Source: Lentzea albidocapillata (GTDB taxonomy: Bacteria; Actinomycetota; Actinomycetes; Mycobacteriales; Pseudonocardiaceae). Taken from it: a stretch of 64,000 bases of DNA. The notes under the pieces were generated by a model, which made no database searches, had not been told where the DNA came from, and saw only the letters and a program-made list of their open reading frames with translations. The DNA is taken from the NCBI RefSeq assembly GCF_000719115.1, contig NZ_JOEA01000009.1:186001-250000 (forward strand), read 5' to 3'. Each line of letters opens with the position of its first letter. The stretch's first letter is position 1. The position numbers were made by a program, and so were the translations under genes. This document shows, piece after piece, positions 1-9,093 of this stretch.

Positions 1-491
1 TCGGAACGCACCCCCGTCGTCAGCGGGCCGGCGGCGTAGCTGTCGATCGCCAGCACCGGGGTCGCGCCGGTGACCCGGCGGTGCAGGCCGGCGATCTCCT
101 CGTCGAGGAAACCCAGCAGCACCGCGCCGTCCAGGCTCCACGAGCGCAGCGCCTCGCCGATCTCGGCCGTGTCGGAGACCCCGCGCAGCAGCAGGTGGTA
201 GCCGCGCTTGCGGAGCCTGCGCTCGATCTGGCCGATGATCGCGATGTTGTGCGGGCTGATCGCCAGGCTGTCCTCGCTGGCGGCCGGCACCAGCAGCCCG
301 ACCAGCCGGGACTGGTTGGCCGCGAGGCTGCGGGCCGACGCGCTGGGCACGTACCCGCGTTCGTCGATGATCCGGCGCACCCGCTCGACGGTCTCCGCCG
401 AGACCCGCGCGCTCTTACCGTTGATCACGTTCGACACGGTCATCACGCTGACGCCCGCCGCCTCCGCGATGTCCTTCAAGGTGACCCGCAT
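1..491 (-). CDS. LacI-family transcriptional regulator (3' part outside window)
   Basis: Transcriptional repressor of the LacI/GalR type, presumably sensing a glucan-derived sugar. About 163 residues are visible. The N-terminus carries the LacI helix-turn-helix with LKDIAEAAGVSVMTVSNVI, then the hinge-proximal stretch ARSLAANQSRLVGLLVP, which leads into the periplasmic-binding-like effector domain. The gene runs off the left edge, so the C-terminal half of the effector domain is not seen. It is divergent from the GH13/ABC/GH87 operon starting at 643, and the 151-bp intergenic region is the likely operator. The start at 491 puts the first helix at the usual distance from the N-terminus. Confidence 0.93.
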   Translation of the reverse strand, partial: MRVTLKDIAEAAGVSVMTVSNVINGKSARVSAETVERVRRIIDERGYVPSASARSLAANQSRLVGLLVPAASEDSLAISPHNIAIIGQIERRLRKRGYHLLLRGVSDTAEIGEALRSWSLDGAVLLGFLDEEIAGLHRRVTGATPVLAIDSYAAGPLTTGVRS

Positions 492-520
492 CGCTGGTGC
501 TGCCCCTCCGATTTCCGTCG

Positions 521-550
521 TTGACACCCTCTGTGCCCGCAGGCTAGCGT
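521..550 (+). promoter_or_regulatory. Candidate sigma-70-type promoter for the alpha-glucan operon
   Basis: TTGACA at 521-526 is followed after 18 bp by TAGCGT at 545-550. It lies between the divergent LacI gene and the GH13 gene and would give a leader of roughly 85 nt. The downstream AT-richer stretch around 565-590, containing TTTAACGCTACA, is a plausible place for a LacI-type operator, but no clean palindrome is visible. Confidence 0.35.
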
Positions 551-642
551 CCCACGCCACAGAGATTTAACGCTACACCTAATCTGATCAGTGACGATCG
601 GCGGCCTGCCGTGCGTCGGGACCGAACGAGGGGAATCGCACC

Positions 643-2274
643 GTGACGACGGACCTGCCGCCGCCCGCGCCCTGGTGGCGCGACGCGGTGATCTACCAGA
701 TCTATCCCCGCAGCTTCGCCGACTCGGGCGGCGACGGGATCGGCGACCTCGGCGGGGTGCGTGCCCGGCTCGGCCACCTGCGTGACCTGGGGGTCGACGC
801 GATCTGGTTCACCCCCTGGTACCTCTCGCCGATGGCGGACGGCGGCTACGACGTCGCCGACTACCGAGCCATCGACCCCGCCTTCGGCACCCTGGCCGAC
901 GCCGAGGCGCTCATCGCCGACGCCGCCGCGCTCGGCATCCGCACGATCGTCGACGTGGTGCCCAACCACGTCTCCAGCGACCACACCTGGTTCCAGGCCG
1001 CGCTGGCGGCGGGTCCCGGATCGCCCGAGCGCGAGCGCTTCTGGTTCCGCGAGGGCAAGGGCGAGCACGGCGAACTGCCGCCGACGAACTGGCGGTCGAG
1101 CTTCGCGGGCGGCACGTGGACCCGCGTCACCGAGGCGGGCGGCCGGCCCGGCCAGTGGTACCTGCACCTGTTCGCCCCCGAGCAGCCCGACCTCAACTGG
1201 AACCACCCCGAGGTGCGGCGCGAGCACGAGGACGTGCTGCGGTTCTGGTTCGATCGCGGCGTGGCGGGCATCCGCGTCGACTCGGCGTCCATGCCGGTCA
1301 AGGACCCGGAACTGCCCGAGGTGCCGGAGACCTACGCCGCGGGCGAGCACCCGTTCATCGACCGCGACGAGCTGCACGACATCTACCGGGGCTGGCGTGC
1401 CGTCGCCGACTCCTACGCCGAGCCGCGGGTGCTGGTCGGCGAGGTGTGGCTGGACGACCAGAAGCGCTTCGCGCGCTACCTGCGCGCCGACGAGATGCAC
1501 TCGGCGTTCAACTTCGACTTCATGGGCCGTCCCTGGGACGCCAAGGAACTGCGCGAGTCCATCGCGTCCACTTTGGACGCCCACGCCCCGGTAGGCGCGC
1601 CCGCGACGTGGGTGCTGTCCAACCACGACGTGACCAGGCCGGTGACCCGCTACGGCCGCGCCGAGACGTCGTTCTCGTTCCTGGCCAAGCGTTTCGGCGA
1701 GCCCACCGACCTGGCGCTGGGGGAGCGGCGGGCACGGGCGGCGGCGCTGCTGACCGCGGCCCTGCCCGGCGCGCTCTACCTCTACCAGGGCGACGAGCTG
1801 GGCCTGCCCGAGGTCGAGGACCTGCCGCTGGAGGTGTTGCAGGACCCGATGCACTTCCGTTCCGACGGCATCGACCCCGGCCGCGACGGCTGCCGAGTTC
1901 CGTTGCCGTGGACCTGGGAAGGCAGCTCGCACGGCTTCGGGCCGGACGACGGGCAGCCGCCCTGGTTGCCACAGCCCGCCGGCTGGGGCAGCCGGTCGGT
2001 GCAGGCGCAGCACGACGACCCCGCGTCGATGCTCGCGCTGTACCGGTCCGCGCTGGCGCTGCGCCGCGCCGAGACGGGCCTGCGCGGGGAGTCCTTCGCC
2101 TGGGTCGACCTGGGACCGGAGGCGATCGCCTTCCGCCGCGACGACGTGGTGTGCGCGGTCAACTTCGGCCCCGACCCGCTCCCGCTGCCCCCGCACCGGG
2201 AAGTCCTGCTCACCAGCGCCCCCCTCGACGGGGCATGCCTGCCCACCGACGCCGCCGCGTGGCTGCGCGCGTAG
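643..2274 (+). CDS. GH13 alpha-glucosidase
   Basis: Cytoplasmic alpha-glucosidase/oligo-1,6-glucosidase-type GH13 enzyme of 543 aa that hydrolyses imported alpha-gluco-oligosaccharides. The TIM barrel starts with AVIYQIYPRSF near residue 17. Conserved regions show the catalytic nucleophile D213 in GIRVDS, acid/base E267 in LVGEVW and transition-state stabiliser D329 in SNHD; the QGDELGLPE motif follows. There is no signal peptide. The GTG start is preceded by GAGGGG about 10 nt upstream. It is first in a co-directional set with a sugar-binding protein, two permeases and a secreted GH87 enzyme, so its natural substrates are probably nigerose-type oligomers. That substrate assignment is inference from context. 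Confidence 0.93.
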   Translation: MTTDLPPPAPWWRDAVIYQIYPRSFADSGGDGIGDLGGVRARLGHLRDLGVDAIWFTPWYLSPMADGGYDVADYRAIDPAFGTLADAEALIADAAALGIRTIVDVVPNHVSSDHTWFQAALAAGPGSPERERFWFREGKGEHGELPPTNWRSSFAGGTWTRVTEAGGRPGQWYLHLFAPEQPDLNWNHPEVRREHEDVLRFWFDRGVAGIRVDSASMPVKDPELPEVPETYAAGEHPFIDRDELHDIYRGWRAVADSYAEPRVLVGEVWLDDQKRFARYLRADEMHSAFNFDFMGRPWDAKELRESIASTLDAHAPVGAPATWVLSNHDVTRPVTRYGRAETSFSFLAKRFGEPTDLALGERRARAAALLTAALPGALYLYQGDELGLPEVEDLPLEVLQDPMHFRSDGIDPGRDGCRVPLPWTWEGSSHGFGPDDGQPPWLPQPAGWGSRSVQAQHDDPASMLALYRSALALRRAETGLRGESFAWVDLGPEAIAFRRDDVVCAVNFGPDPLPLPPHREVLLTSAPLDGACLPTDAAAWLRA

Positions 2275-2290
2275 TTCCCCTGGAGAGACA

Positions 2291-3652
2291 ATGAAGTCCC
2301 ACCGTGCAAGAGTCGCCGCCGCTCTCGTGCTGTCGCTGGCACTGACCGCGTGCGGCTCCACCCCCGACGAGGTCACCGCCGACGGCAAGGTCGTCCTCAC
2401 CGTGGCCATGGACGCCGGGCTGGAGGCCAAGGCGGTCGAGGCGTTCAACGCCCGCGTCGCGCAGTTCGAACAGGCCAACCCCGACATCGACGTGTTGCCC
2501 CAGGAGTACACCTGGACGGCGGCGACGTTCACCGCGCAGCTCGCGGGCGGCACCGTGCCGGACGTGCTGACGGTGCCGTTCACCGACGGCCGCGGTCTCA
2601 TCGAACGCGGCCAGATCGCCGACATCAGCGGCCAGGTCGCCGCGCTGCCCTACGCCTCGTCGCTCAACCCGGCCGTCGCCAAGGCGGGCCAGGCGGCCGA
2701 CGGCAAGCAGTGGGCGGTCCCGATCGCCGCCTACGGCCAGGCCCTGCACTACAACCGCACCCTGTTCACCCAGGCCGGGCTCGACCCCGACAAGCCGCCG
2801 GCGACGTGGGCCGCGATCCGCAGTGCCGCCAAGCAGATCACCGAACGCACCGGCCAGGCCGGCTACGCGCAGATGACCCAGGGCAACACCGGCGGGTGGA
2901 TCCTCACCACGCTGGACTACGCCTTCGGCGGGCGCACCGAGAAGGTCGACGGCGAGAAGGCCGAGGCCACCATCGACACCCCGGAGATGACCGAGGTCCT
3001 CAGCGCGTTGCGTGCCATGCGGTGGGACGACAACTCGATGGGCGCCAACTTCCTCTACGACTGGGCGGGCATCAACCAGGACTTCGCCGCCGGCCGCATC
3101 GGGATGTACGTCTCCGGCGGCGGCAACTACGGCAACCTGCTCACCCAGAACGGCCTCAAGCCCGCCGACTACGGCGTCGCCGCGCTGCCGCTGGCGGACA
3201 AGCCCGAGGCCGGTGTGCTCGGTGGCGGCACGCTCGCCGTCGTCAGCCCGAACGCGGGCGACCGTGGCAAGAACGCCGCCGTGAAGTGGATCGACTTCTA
3301 TTACATGGGCAAGCTCACCGCCCAGGACGCCGCCGTCGCCGACGCGAAGACGCTGTCCGAGACCAAGCAGCCCGTCGGGGTGCCCGCGCTGCCGGTGGTG
3401 GACCGCGCCACCTACGACAAGCAGCAGGAGTGGGTCAGGCAGTACGTGAACGTGCCGCTGGGGCAGATGAAGCCCTACACCGACGCGATGTTCGACCAGC
3501 CGCTGGTCACCGAGCCGACGAAGTCCACCCAGGAGGTCTACAAGATCCTGGACACGACCGTGCAGAAGCTGCTCACCGACCGCGGCGCCGACATCGCCGC
3601 GCTGCTCGAGGCCGCCGACGCCGAGGCGCAGAACACGATCGGCCGGGGCTGA
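2291..3652 (+). CDS. ABC sugar-binding lipoprotein (family 1 solute-binding protein)
   Basis: Extracellular carbohydrate-binding lipoprotein of 453 aa for the two permeases that follow. The N-terminus has a basic stretch, a hydrophobic core and a lipobox LTAC with the lipidated cysteine at residue 21. The remainder resembles MalE/UgpB-type family 1 binding proteins, including PPATWAAIRSAAKQI, where many members have a P-x-TW-x-E motif. The ATG is 16 bp after the GH13 stop and follows GGAGAG. Position next to GH13 and GH87 genes suggests an alpha-glucan oligosaccharide ligand; this is not shown by the sequence itself. Confidence 0.92.
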   Translation: MKSHRARVAAALVLSLALTACGSTPDEVTADGKVVLTVAMDAGLEAKAVEAFNARVAQFEQANPDIDVLPQEYTWTAATFTAQLAGGTVPDVLTVPFTDGRGLIERGQIADISGQVAALPYASSLNPAVAKAGQAADGKQWAVPIAAYGQALHYNRTLFTQAGLDPDKPPATWAAIRSAAKQITERTGQAGYAQMTQGNTGGWILTTLDYAFGGRTEKVDGEKAEATIDTPEMTEVLSALRAMRWDDNSMGANFLYDWAGINQDFAAGRIGMYVSGGGNYGNLLTQNGLKPADYGVAALPLADKPEAGVLGGGTLAVVSPNAGDRGKNAAVKWIDFYYMGKLTAQDAAVADAKTLSETKQPVGVPALPVVDRATYDKQQEWVRQYVNVPLGQMKPYTDAMFDQPLVTEPTKSTQEVYKILDTTVQKLLTDRGADIAALLEAADAEAQNTIGRG

Positions 3653-3655
3653 GCG

Positions 3656-4615
3656 GTGGTCCTCCAGTCCCAGGCTCCCGTGGCGGCGGTCGTCGTACCG
3701 CCTCCACCGGCACTCCGCCGCCGCACACCGTCCACCTGGGTCCGCCGCGGCGGGCTGACCACCCTGCTGTTCCTGCTGCCGTTGCTGCTGGTGTTCGGGG
3801 TGTTCTCATGGGCGCCGATCGCGCAGTCGGTGGTGATGAGCTTCCAGCAGACCAACCTCGTCGGGCCGGTGCGGTTCGTCGGCCTGGACAACTTCGCTCA
3901 GGTACTCGGCGATCCTCTACTGTGGACCGCGGTCGGCAACACGCTGTGGTTCGCGGTGCTGGCACTGGTGTTCGGCTACCCGATCCCGCTGGTCGCCGCC
4001 GTGCTGATCAGCGAGGTCCGGGCCCGCCGCGGCCTCTTCAGTGCGCTGGCCTACCTGCCGGTGGTGGTGCCACCGGTGGTCGCGGTGCTGCTGTGGAAGT
4101 TCTTCTACGACGCCAGTCCGTCCGGGGTGTTCAACACCGTGCTCGGCTGGGCCGGGCTGGGACCGTGGCAGTGGCTGCAGAACCCCGGCAGCGCCATGCC
4201 CGCGCTGGTGCTGGAGGCGACGTGGGCGGCCGCGGGCGGCACGGTGATCATCTACCTGGCCGCGCTGGCCGGTGTGCCCGCCGAGCAGTACGAGGCCGCC
4301 GAGATCGACGGCGCCGGGATCTGGCGCAAGATCTGGCACGTGACGCTGCCGCGGTTGCGTGGCGTGCTGCTGGTGACGTTCATCCTGCAGATCATCGGTA
4401 CTGCGCAGGTGTTCCTCGAACCGTTTCTGTTCACCGGCGGCGGCCCGGCCAACTCGACGATGACCGTCCTGCTGCTGATCTACGACTACGCCTTCGCCAG
4501 CAGCCTCGGCGGTGACTACGGCGCCGCGACCGCGCTGAGCATCATGCTCGCCGCCGTGCTGGCCGTGCTCTCGGCCCTCTACCTGCGGGTGACCAAGTCG
4601 TGGAGCGCGTCGTGA
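3656..4615 (+). CDS. ABC sugar transporter permease (MalF type)
   Basis: Inner-membrane permease of 319 aa with six predicted membrane helices, belonging to the binding-protein-dependent carbohydrate transport family. The EAA loop that contacts the ATPase is present as EAAEIDGAGIWRKIWHVTLP near residue 210. It begins with GTG 3 bp after the binding-protein stop. The distal end overlaps the next permease (GTGA). No ATPase gene follows, which in actinomycetes usually means a shared MsiK-type ATPase encoded elsewhere. Confidence 0.92.
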   Translation: MVLQSQAPVAAVVVPPPPALRRRTPSTWVRRGGLTTLLFLLPLLLVFGVFSWAPIAQSVVMSFQQTNLVGPVRFVGLDNFAQVLGDPLLWTAVGNTLWFAVLALVFGYPIPLVAAVLISEVRARRGLFSALAYLPVVVPPVVAVLLWKFFYDASPSGVFNTVLGWAGLGPWQWLQNPGSAMPALVLEATWAAAGGTVIIYLAALAGVPAEQYEAAEIDGAGIWRKIWHVTLPRLRGVLLVTFILQIIGTAQVFLEPFLFTGGGPANSTMTVLLLIYDYAFASSLGGDYGAATALSIMLAAVLAVLSALYLRVTKSWSAS

Positions 4616-5472
4616 AGCGCGGGCTGATCTCCCCGTCGGAACGGGCGACACCGGCGATCCGCCGGACGTTGCGCGTGGTGCAGGGCCTGCTGCTGGGAGC
4701 GCTGCTGCTCACCGGTCTCGGGCCGATGCTGTGGCTGGCCAAGGCGGCGGTCACGCCGACCCAGGACACGCTGCGCACACCGTTGTCGCTCTTCCCCACC
4801 GGCGTCGACCTGGCCAACCTGCTCACCGCGTGGACCAGGGTGGAGATCGACAAGTACTTCCTCAACACCGTGGTGATCGCCGCCGGGTCGTGGCTGGTGC
4901 AGCTCGTCGTGGCCACCACGGCCGGCTACGCGCTGGCGATCCTGCGGCCCCGCTACGGTCGGCTGATCACCGCCGTCGTACTCGGCACGCTGTTCGTCCC
5001 GGCGATCGTGCTGCTGGTGCCGCTGTACCTGACTGTCGTGCGCGCCGGGATGATCAACACGTTCTGGGCGGTGTGGCTGCCCGCGGGCGCCAGCGCCTTC
5101 AACGTCGTTCTGGTGCAACGGTTCTTCGCGAACCTGCCGCGCGAGGTGCTGGAGGCCGCACGGGTCGACGGCGCCGGGCCCGTGCGGGTGTTCTGGTCGG
5201 TGGTGCTGCCGCTCTCCCGCCCGATCCTGGGCGTGGTGTCCGTGTTCGCGGTGGTGGCCAGCTGGAAGGACTTCCTCTGGCCGCTGCTGGTGCTGCCCGA
5301 CCCGGCGGTGCAGCCGCTGTCCGTGCGGCTGCCCGCGTTGCAGCGCTACGTCGAGCTCGACGTGTTCCTCGCCGCGCTCGCCATCTCGTCGGTCATCCCG
5401 GTGGCGCTGTTCCTGGTGTTCCAACGGCTGTTCCTGCAGAGCGGTGCGCTCGAAGGAGCGGTCAAAGGCTAG
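4612..5472 (+). CDS. ABC sugar transporter permease (MalG type)
   Basis: Second membrane component of the same importer, about 286 aa, six predicted helices, EAA loop EAARVDGAGPVRVFWSVVLP. The start at 4612 gives a GTGA overlap with the previous stop and has GGAG six bases upstream; an in-frame GTG at 4600 is an alternative adding four residues. The stop codon sits inside a perfect hairpin (5469-5487). It pairs with the upstream MalF-type protein to form the channel. Confidence 0.92.
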   Translation: MKRGLISPSERATPAIRRTLRVVQGLLLGALLLTGLGPMLWLAKAAVTPTQDTLRTPLSLFPTGVDLANLLTAWTRVEIDKYFLNTVVIAAGSWLVQLVVATTAGYALAILRPRYGRLITAVVLGTLFVPAIVLLVPLYLTVVRAGMINTFWAVWLPAGASAFNVVLVQRFFANLPREVLEAARVDGAGPVRVFWSVVLPLSRPILGVVSVFAVVASWKDFLWPLLVLPDPAVQPLSVRLPALQRYVELDVFLAALAISSVIPVALFLVFQRLFLQSGALEGAVKG

Positions 5473-5487
5473 TGGCGTGGCCACTAG
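5469..5487. other. Perfect hairpin across the permease stop codon
   Basis: CTAGTGGC-GTG-GCCACTAG is an exact 8-bp inverted repeat with a 3-nt centre. The permease TAG stop is at 5470-5472 and the GH87 ATG is 39 bp downstream. It could be an attenuating hairpin separating transporter and secreted-enzyme expression, or a second operator for the local regulator. No U-run follows. Confidence 0.4.
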
Positions 5488-5525
5488 GCCCCTGTCCCGA
5501 ATCCTCGCCCAGGAGTACAACAACG

Positions 5526-8450
5526 ATGTTGACACGAATCCCTGCGGCCTTGGTGCTGGCCGCTGCCGTCGTGGCGGGCGCAATCGCCGCCACCGGGCCG
5601 GTTTCGGCCGCACCTGCCACCTACCAGGCCGAGTCCGCCGCCCTCTCGGGCGGCGCCCGCGCCGAGACCGAACACCCCGGGTACACCGGAAGCGGGTACG
5701 CCGGCGGGTTCACCGACGCGAACCGCGGAGCCGCCGCGGTCACCGTCACCACGAGTGGGTCAGCGGCGGGTGCGAACCGGCTGATCCTGCGCTACGCCAA
5801 CGGAACCGGCGGCACCCGCACCGTCACCCTGGCCGTCAACGGCGGCACCCGGCAGCTCTCGCTCCCGGCCACCGCGGGCTGGGCGTCGTGGGGAACGGTG
5901 AGCCAGAACGTCACCCTGAACGCGGGCGCCAACACCCTCGCCGTGCGCTATGGCAGTGGCGACAACGGAAACGTCAACATCGACAGCCTGTCGGTGGAGC
6001 CCGTGGTACCCGCGGCCGGGGTCGTGGAGGCCGAGTCCGGGACGCTCTCCGGTGGCGCGCGAGCCGAGTCCGAGCACGGCGGGCACACCGGTAGCGGCTA
6101 CGTCGGCGGGTTCGTCGACGCCAATCGCGGCGCGGCGGTGACGTTCACCGTCGCCGGTACCGCGACGAGGTCGAGCCTGGCTCTGCGCTACGCCAACGGA
6201 ACCGGCTCGCCGCGCACCATGACCGTCACGGTCAACGGTGCGGCGCAACAGGTGTCGCTGCCCGCGACCGCGTCGTGGAGCGAGTGGGCCACCGCGAACG
6301 TCACGGCCACCACCGTCGTGGGGTCCAACACCGTCGCGGTGTCCTACGGCAGCGCGGACAACGGCAACGTCAACCTCGACAGCGCCGCCCTCACCGCGGA
6401 CGACACCAATCCTGCCCCCGAGGGCACCGCCGAGCTGGAAAGCGGCTTCCTCGGTGGAGGCGCCGTGCCGGCCGCCACGGCGGGCGCGACCGGAACCGGC
6501 GCGGTCTCACTGCCCGGCACTGGTGCGCGGGTCATCCGGACGATCAACCAGACCGTCATGGGCACCGCCACCATCACCTTGCGCTACACGGCATCCGCGA
6601 GCGGCACCGTGACGACCTACGTCAACGGCGTCAAAGGCGCGCAGCTGTCTCTCACCGGCGGCAGCGGCTGGCGCACCGCCACTCACACCGCCGTGCTGAG
6701 GGCGGGTCTGAACATCGTCGGCTACGGCGACGCGACCGGCGTCCAGCTCGACAACATCGCCGTGACCGGCTCGGCCGCCCTGGCCGCACGAGGCGCGACC
6801 GTCCCGTTCACCACCTACGAGGCCGAGGCCGGCACCACCACCGGCACCAGGCTCACCCCGGCCCGCCAGTACACGACCGACGCCGCCGAGGCCTCCGGGC
6901 GCGGCGCCGTCAAGCTCACCGGCACCGGCCAGTACGTGCAGATCACCCTGACCCGGCCCGCCAACGCCCTCACCGTCCGCGCGAGCGTCCCCGACGGCAC
7001 CTCCGCGCCGCTGGCCGTCCACGCGGGCGGATCCAAGGTCGGCGACCTGTCCCTGACCTCGAAGTACAGCTGGATGTACGGCGCGTACCCGTTCGCCGAG
7101 GGCCCAGGCGGAGCGCGCCCGCACCGTTACTTCGACGACGCGCGAATCCTGCTCCCGCAGACCTATCCCGCGGGGACCGTGATCCGCCTGGCCAAGGACA
7201 CCGCGGCTACCGGCTACATCACTGTCGACCTGGTCGACGCCGAAGTCGCCGCCGCCACGACCGCACCCGCCGGCTACGTCGACGCCCGCACCCACGGCGC
7301 GAACCCCGGCGACGGGGCCGACGACAGCGCCGGTATCCGCGCGGCCATCGCGGCCGCCCAGGGCACCGCGGCCAAGGGCGTGTGGCTGCCCGCGGGCGCG
7401 TACAACCTGAACAGCCTGGTGAACGTCAGCGGCGTGGACGTGCGCGGCGCCGGCATCTGGCACACCGTCCTCAATGGATCCAACCGCCGTGGCGGCTTCG
7501 CCATCACCGGCGCCGGCACCACGATCGCCGACCTCACCTTCGACGGCGACGTCACCACCCGCGACCCCGACGAGGCACCCAACTCCGACTCGTTCATCGA
7601 GGTGGAGTCCGGCTCCGCGTCCACGGTGTTCAACGTCGCCACCAACCACGCCAAGACGGGCCTGTGGCTCAAGCAGGCCGACGGCTTCTTCGCCGCGGGC
7701 CTGCGGGTGCGCAACACCATGGCCGACGGCCTCAACGTCAACGGCAACAACGGCCCCACCGCGAACGTCCGCGTGGAGCAGAGCACGTTCCGCAACACCG
7801 GTGACGACGGCATGGCCATGTGGTCCTGGGACCGCAACAACACCGTCAGCCGCAGCGTGTTCGCCTTCAACACCATCTCGCTGCCCATCCTCGCGAACGG
7901 CGCCGCGATCTACGGCGGCACCGACAACCGCATCGAGGACTCGCTGATCAGCGACACGGTGTTCAACGGCGCCGGGATCATGGTGTCCAGCTGGCACGAG
8001 GCCAAACCGTTCGGTGGCACCACCGCCGTACAGCGCACCACGCTCACGCGAGCCGGCACCCGCAACTGGGACTGGAACACCCACACCGGCGCCGTCTGGC
8101 TGTTCGCGGAACGCGCCGACATCACCGGAGCCCTGGTGCTGAAAGACCTCGACATCACCGACGCCGGCTATCACGGCATGCTCTTCAGCTGGAACAAGGC
8201 GATCACCAACGTCACCGTCGACAACGTCAGGATCAACGGCACCGGCGGCGCGACCGACGCGTTCACCGACGACAAGGGCGTCCCGGTCTCCAACGCCGGC
8301 TCCCACGGCATGCACTTCAACCTGGTGTCCGGCACCGGGCGCTTCGACCGCGTCACCGTGGCGGGCGTCAAGGGCACCGGCAGCCAGGGAATGGCCAACG
8401 ACGAAAATCGCTACACCGTCCAGCGCGGCACCGGCAACTCAGGCTGGTAG
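5526..8450 (+). CDS. Secreted multi-CBM GH87 enzyme (alpha-1,3-glucanase/mycodextranase type)
   Basis: Predicted secreted polysaccharide hydrolase of 974 aa. It has an N-terminal signal peptide (about residues 1-29, ending VSAAPA). Two near-identical CBM35/CBM6-like modules follow (about 30-160 and 165-290, each with LSGGARAE and a TGSGY.GGF.DANRGA core), then a related module (300-420) and an EAEAG-starting module (428-575). A right-handed beta-helix catalytic domain starts near 581 with YVDARTHGANPGDG. Carboxylates D734 (MADGLN) and D760-D761 (NTGDDGMAMW) match the spacing of the three catalytic aspartates known in GH87. The ATG was chosen because it directly precedes the signal peptide. 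GH55 is a weaker alternative. Last gene of the alpha-glucan locus. Confidence 0.85.
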   Translation: MLTRIPAALVLAAAVVAGAIAATGPVSAAPATYQAESAALSGGARAETEHPGYTGSGYAGGFTDANRGAAAVTVTTSGSAAGANRLILRYANGTGGTRTVTLAVNGGTRQLSLPATAGWASWGTVSQNVTLNAGANTLAVRYGSGDNGNVNIDSLSVEPVVPAAGVVEAESGTLSGGARAESEHGGHTGSGYVGGFVDANRGAAVTFTVAGTATRSSLALRYANGTGSPRTMTVTVNGAAQQVSLPATASWSEWATANVTATTVVGSNTVAVSYGSADNGNVNLDSAALTADDTNPAPEGTAELESGFLGGGAVPAATAGATGTGAVSLPGTGARVIRTINQTVMGTATITLRYTASASGTVTTYVNGVKGAQLSLTGGSGWRTATHTAVLRAGLNIVGYGDATGVQLDNIAVTGSAALAARGATVPFTTYEAEAGTTTGTRLTPARQYTTDAAEASGRGAVKLTGTGQYVQITLTRPANALTVRASVPDGTSAPLAVHAGGSKVGDLSLTSKYSWMYGAYPFAEGPGGARPHRYFDDARILLPQTYPAGTVIRLAKDTAATGYITVDLVDAEVAAATTAPAGYVDARTHGANPGDGADDSAGIRAAIAAAQGTAAKGVWLPAGAYNLNSLVNVSGVDVRGAGIWHTVLNGSNRRGGFAITGAGTTIADLTFDGDVTTRDPDEAPNSDSFIEVESGSASTVFNVATNHAKTGLWLKQADGFFAAGLRVRNTMADGLNVNGNNGPTANVRVEQSTFRNTGDDGMAMWSWDRNNTVSRSVFAFNTISLPILANGAAIYGGTDNRIEDSLISDTVFNGAGIMVSSWHEAKPFGGTTAVQRTTLTRAGTRNWDWNTHTGAVWLFAERADITGALVLKDLDITDAGYHGMLFSWNKAITNVTVDNVRINGTGGATDAFTDDKGVPVSNAGSHGMHFNLVSGTGRFDRVTVAGVKGTGSQGMANDENRYTVQRGTGNSGW

Positions 8451-8517
8451 TTCTGAGCACCCTGTTCCTCGAGGGGTAGCCGACTGTTGCCCGGCGAGGG
8501 AGCGATAGGGTGCAAGG

Positions 8518-9093
8518 GTGAACTTGAGAGAGTGGGCACTGGAGCAGGGGGTGCATCCGAAGACGGCATACCGCTGGTTTCGGGAAGGCATTCTGCCGGT
8601 GCCCGCTCGCCGTGCGGGGCGTCTTATCCTGGTGGATGCCGACCCGAAGCCGGCCGTGGTGGGCAAGGTGGCGGCGTACTGCCGGGTTTCCAGCGCCGAC
8701 CAGAAGGATGACCTTGAGCGGCAGGTCGGGCGAGTGGTGACTGGGGCGACGGGGCTTGGCCTGTCGGTGGGCCAGGTGGTGTCCGAGGTCGGGTCAGATA
8801 TGAACGGCCACCGCCGCAAGCTCACCAAACTCCTGTCGGACCCGGCAGTTACGGTCATCGTCGTGGAGCACCGTGACCGGATCACGAGGTTCGGGTTCGA
8901 GCATCTGGCCGCGTCGATGTCGGCGTGTGGGCGGCGGATTGTCGTGCTGGATGCGACCGAGACCAGTGATGACTTGGTTCGCGATGTCACCGAGGTTCTC
9001 ACCTCGTTGTGTGCCCGCCTGCACGGACGCCGTTCGGCATCGCGTCGAGCGGCGAAAGCGGTCGCGGTCGCCACCGATAGCGAGCTTGGATGA
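8518..9093 (+). CDS. tnpA: IS607 serine recombinase TnpA
   Basis: Transposase of 191 aa. The N-terminal MerR-like DNA-binding helix-turn-helix (LREWALEQGVHPKTAYRWF) precedes a serine-resolvase catalytic domain. The latter has the catalytic Ser in AAYCRVSSADQ near residue 60 and the conserved VEHRDRITRFGFEHL segment. This N-terminal HTH order is specific to IS607. The GTG start follows AGGGTGCAAGG. The stop overlaps the tnpB ATG. Confidence 0.92.
   Translation: MNLREWALEQGVHPKTAYRWFREGILPVPARRAGRLILVDADPKPAVVGKVAAYCRVSSADQKDDLERQVGRVVTGATGLGLSVGQVVSEVGSDMNGHRRKLTKLLSDPAVTVIVVEHRDRITRFGFEHLAASMSACGRRIVVLDATETSDDLVRDVTEVLTSLCARLHGRRSASRRAAKAVAVATDSELG

Noticed and set aside
544..2625. Long minus-strand open frame (about 690 codons) opposite the GH13 gene
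   Set aside because: Arg/Gly/Val-rich low-complexity translation with no domain; the plus-strand frame encodes a clear GH13 enzyme. High GC keeps the antisense frame open.
4731..5525. Upstream extension of the GH87 reading frame
   Set aside because: This part overlaps the MalG-type permease in another frame; the signal peptide directly after ATG 5526 marks the real start.
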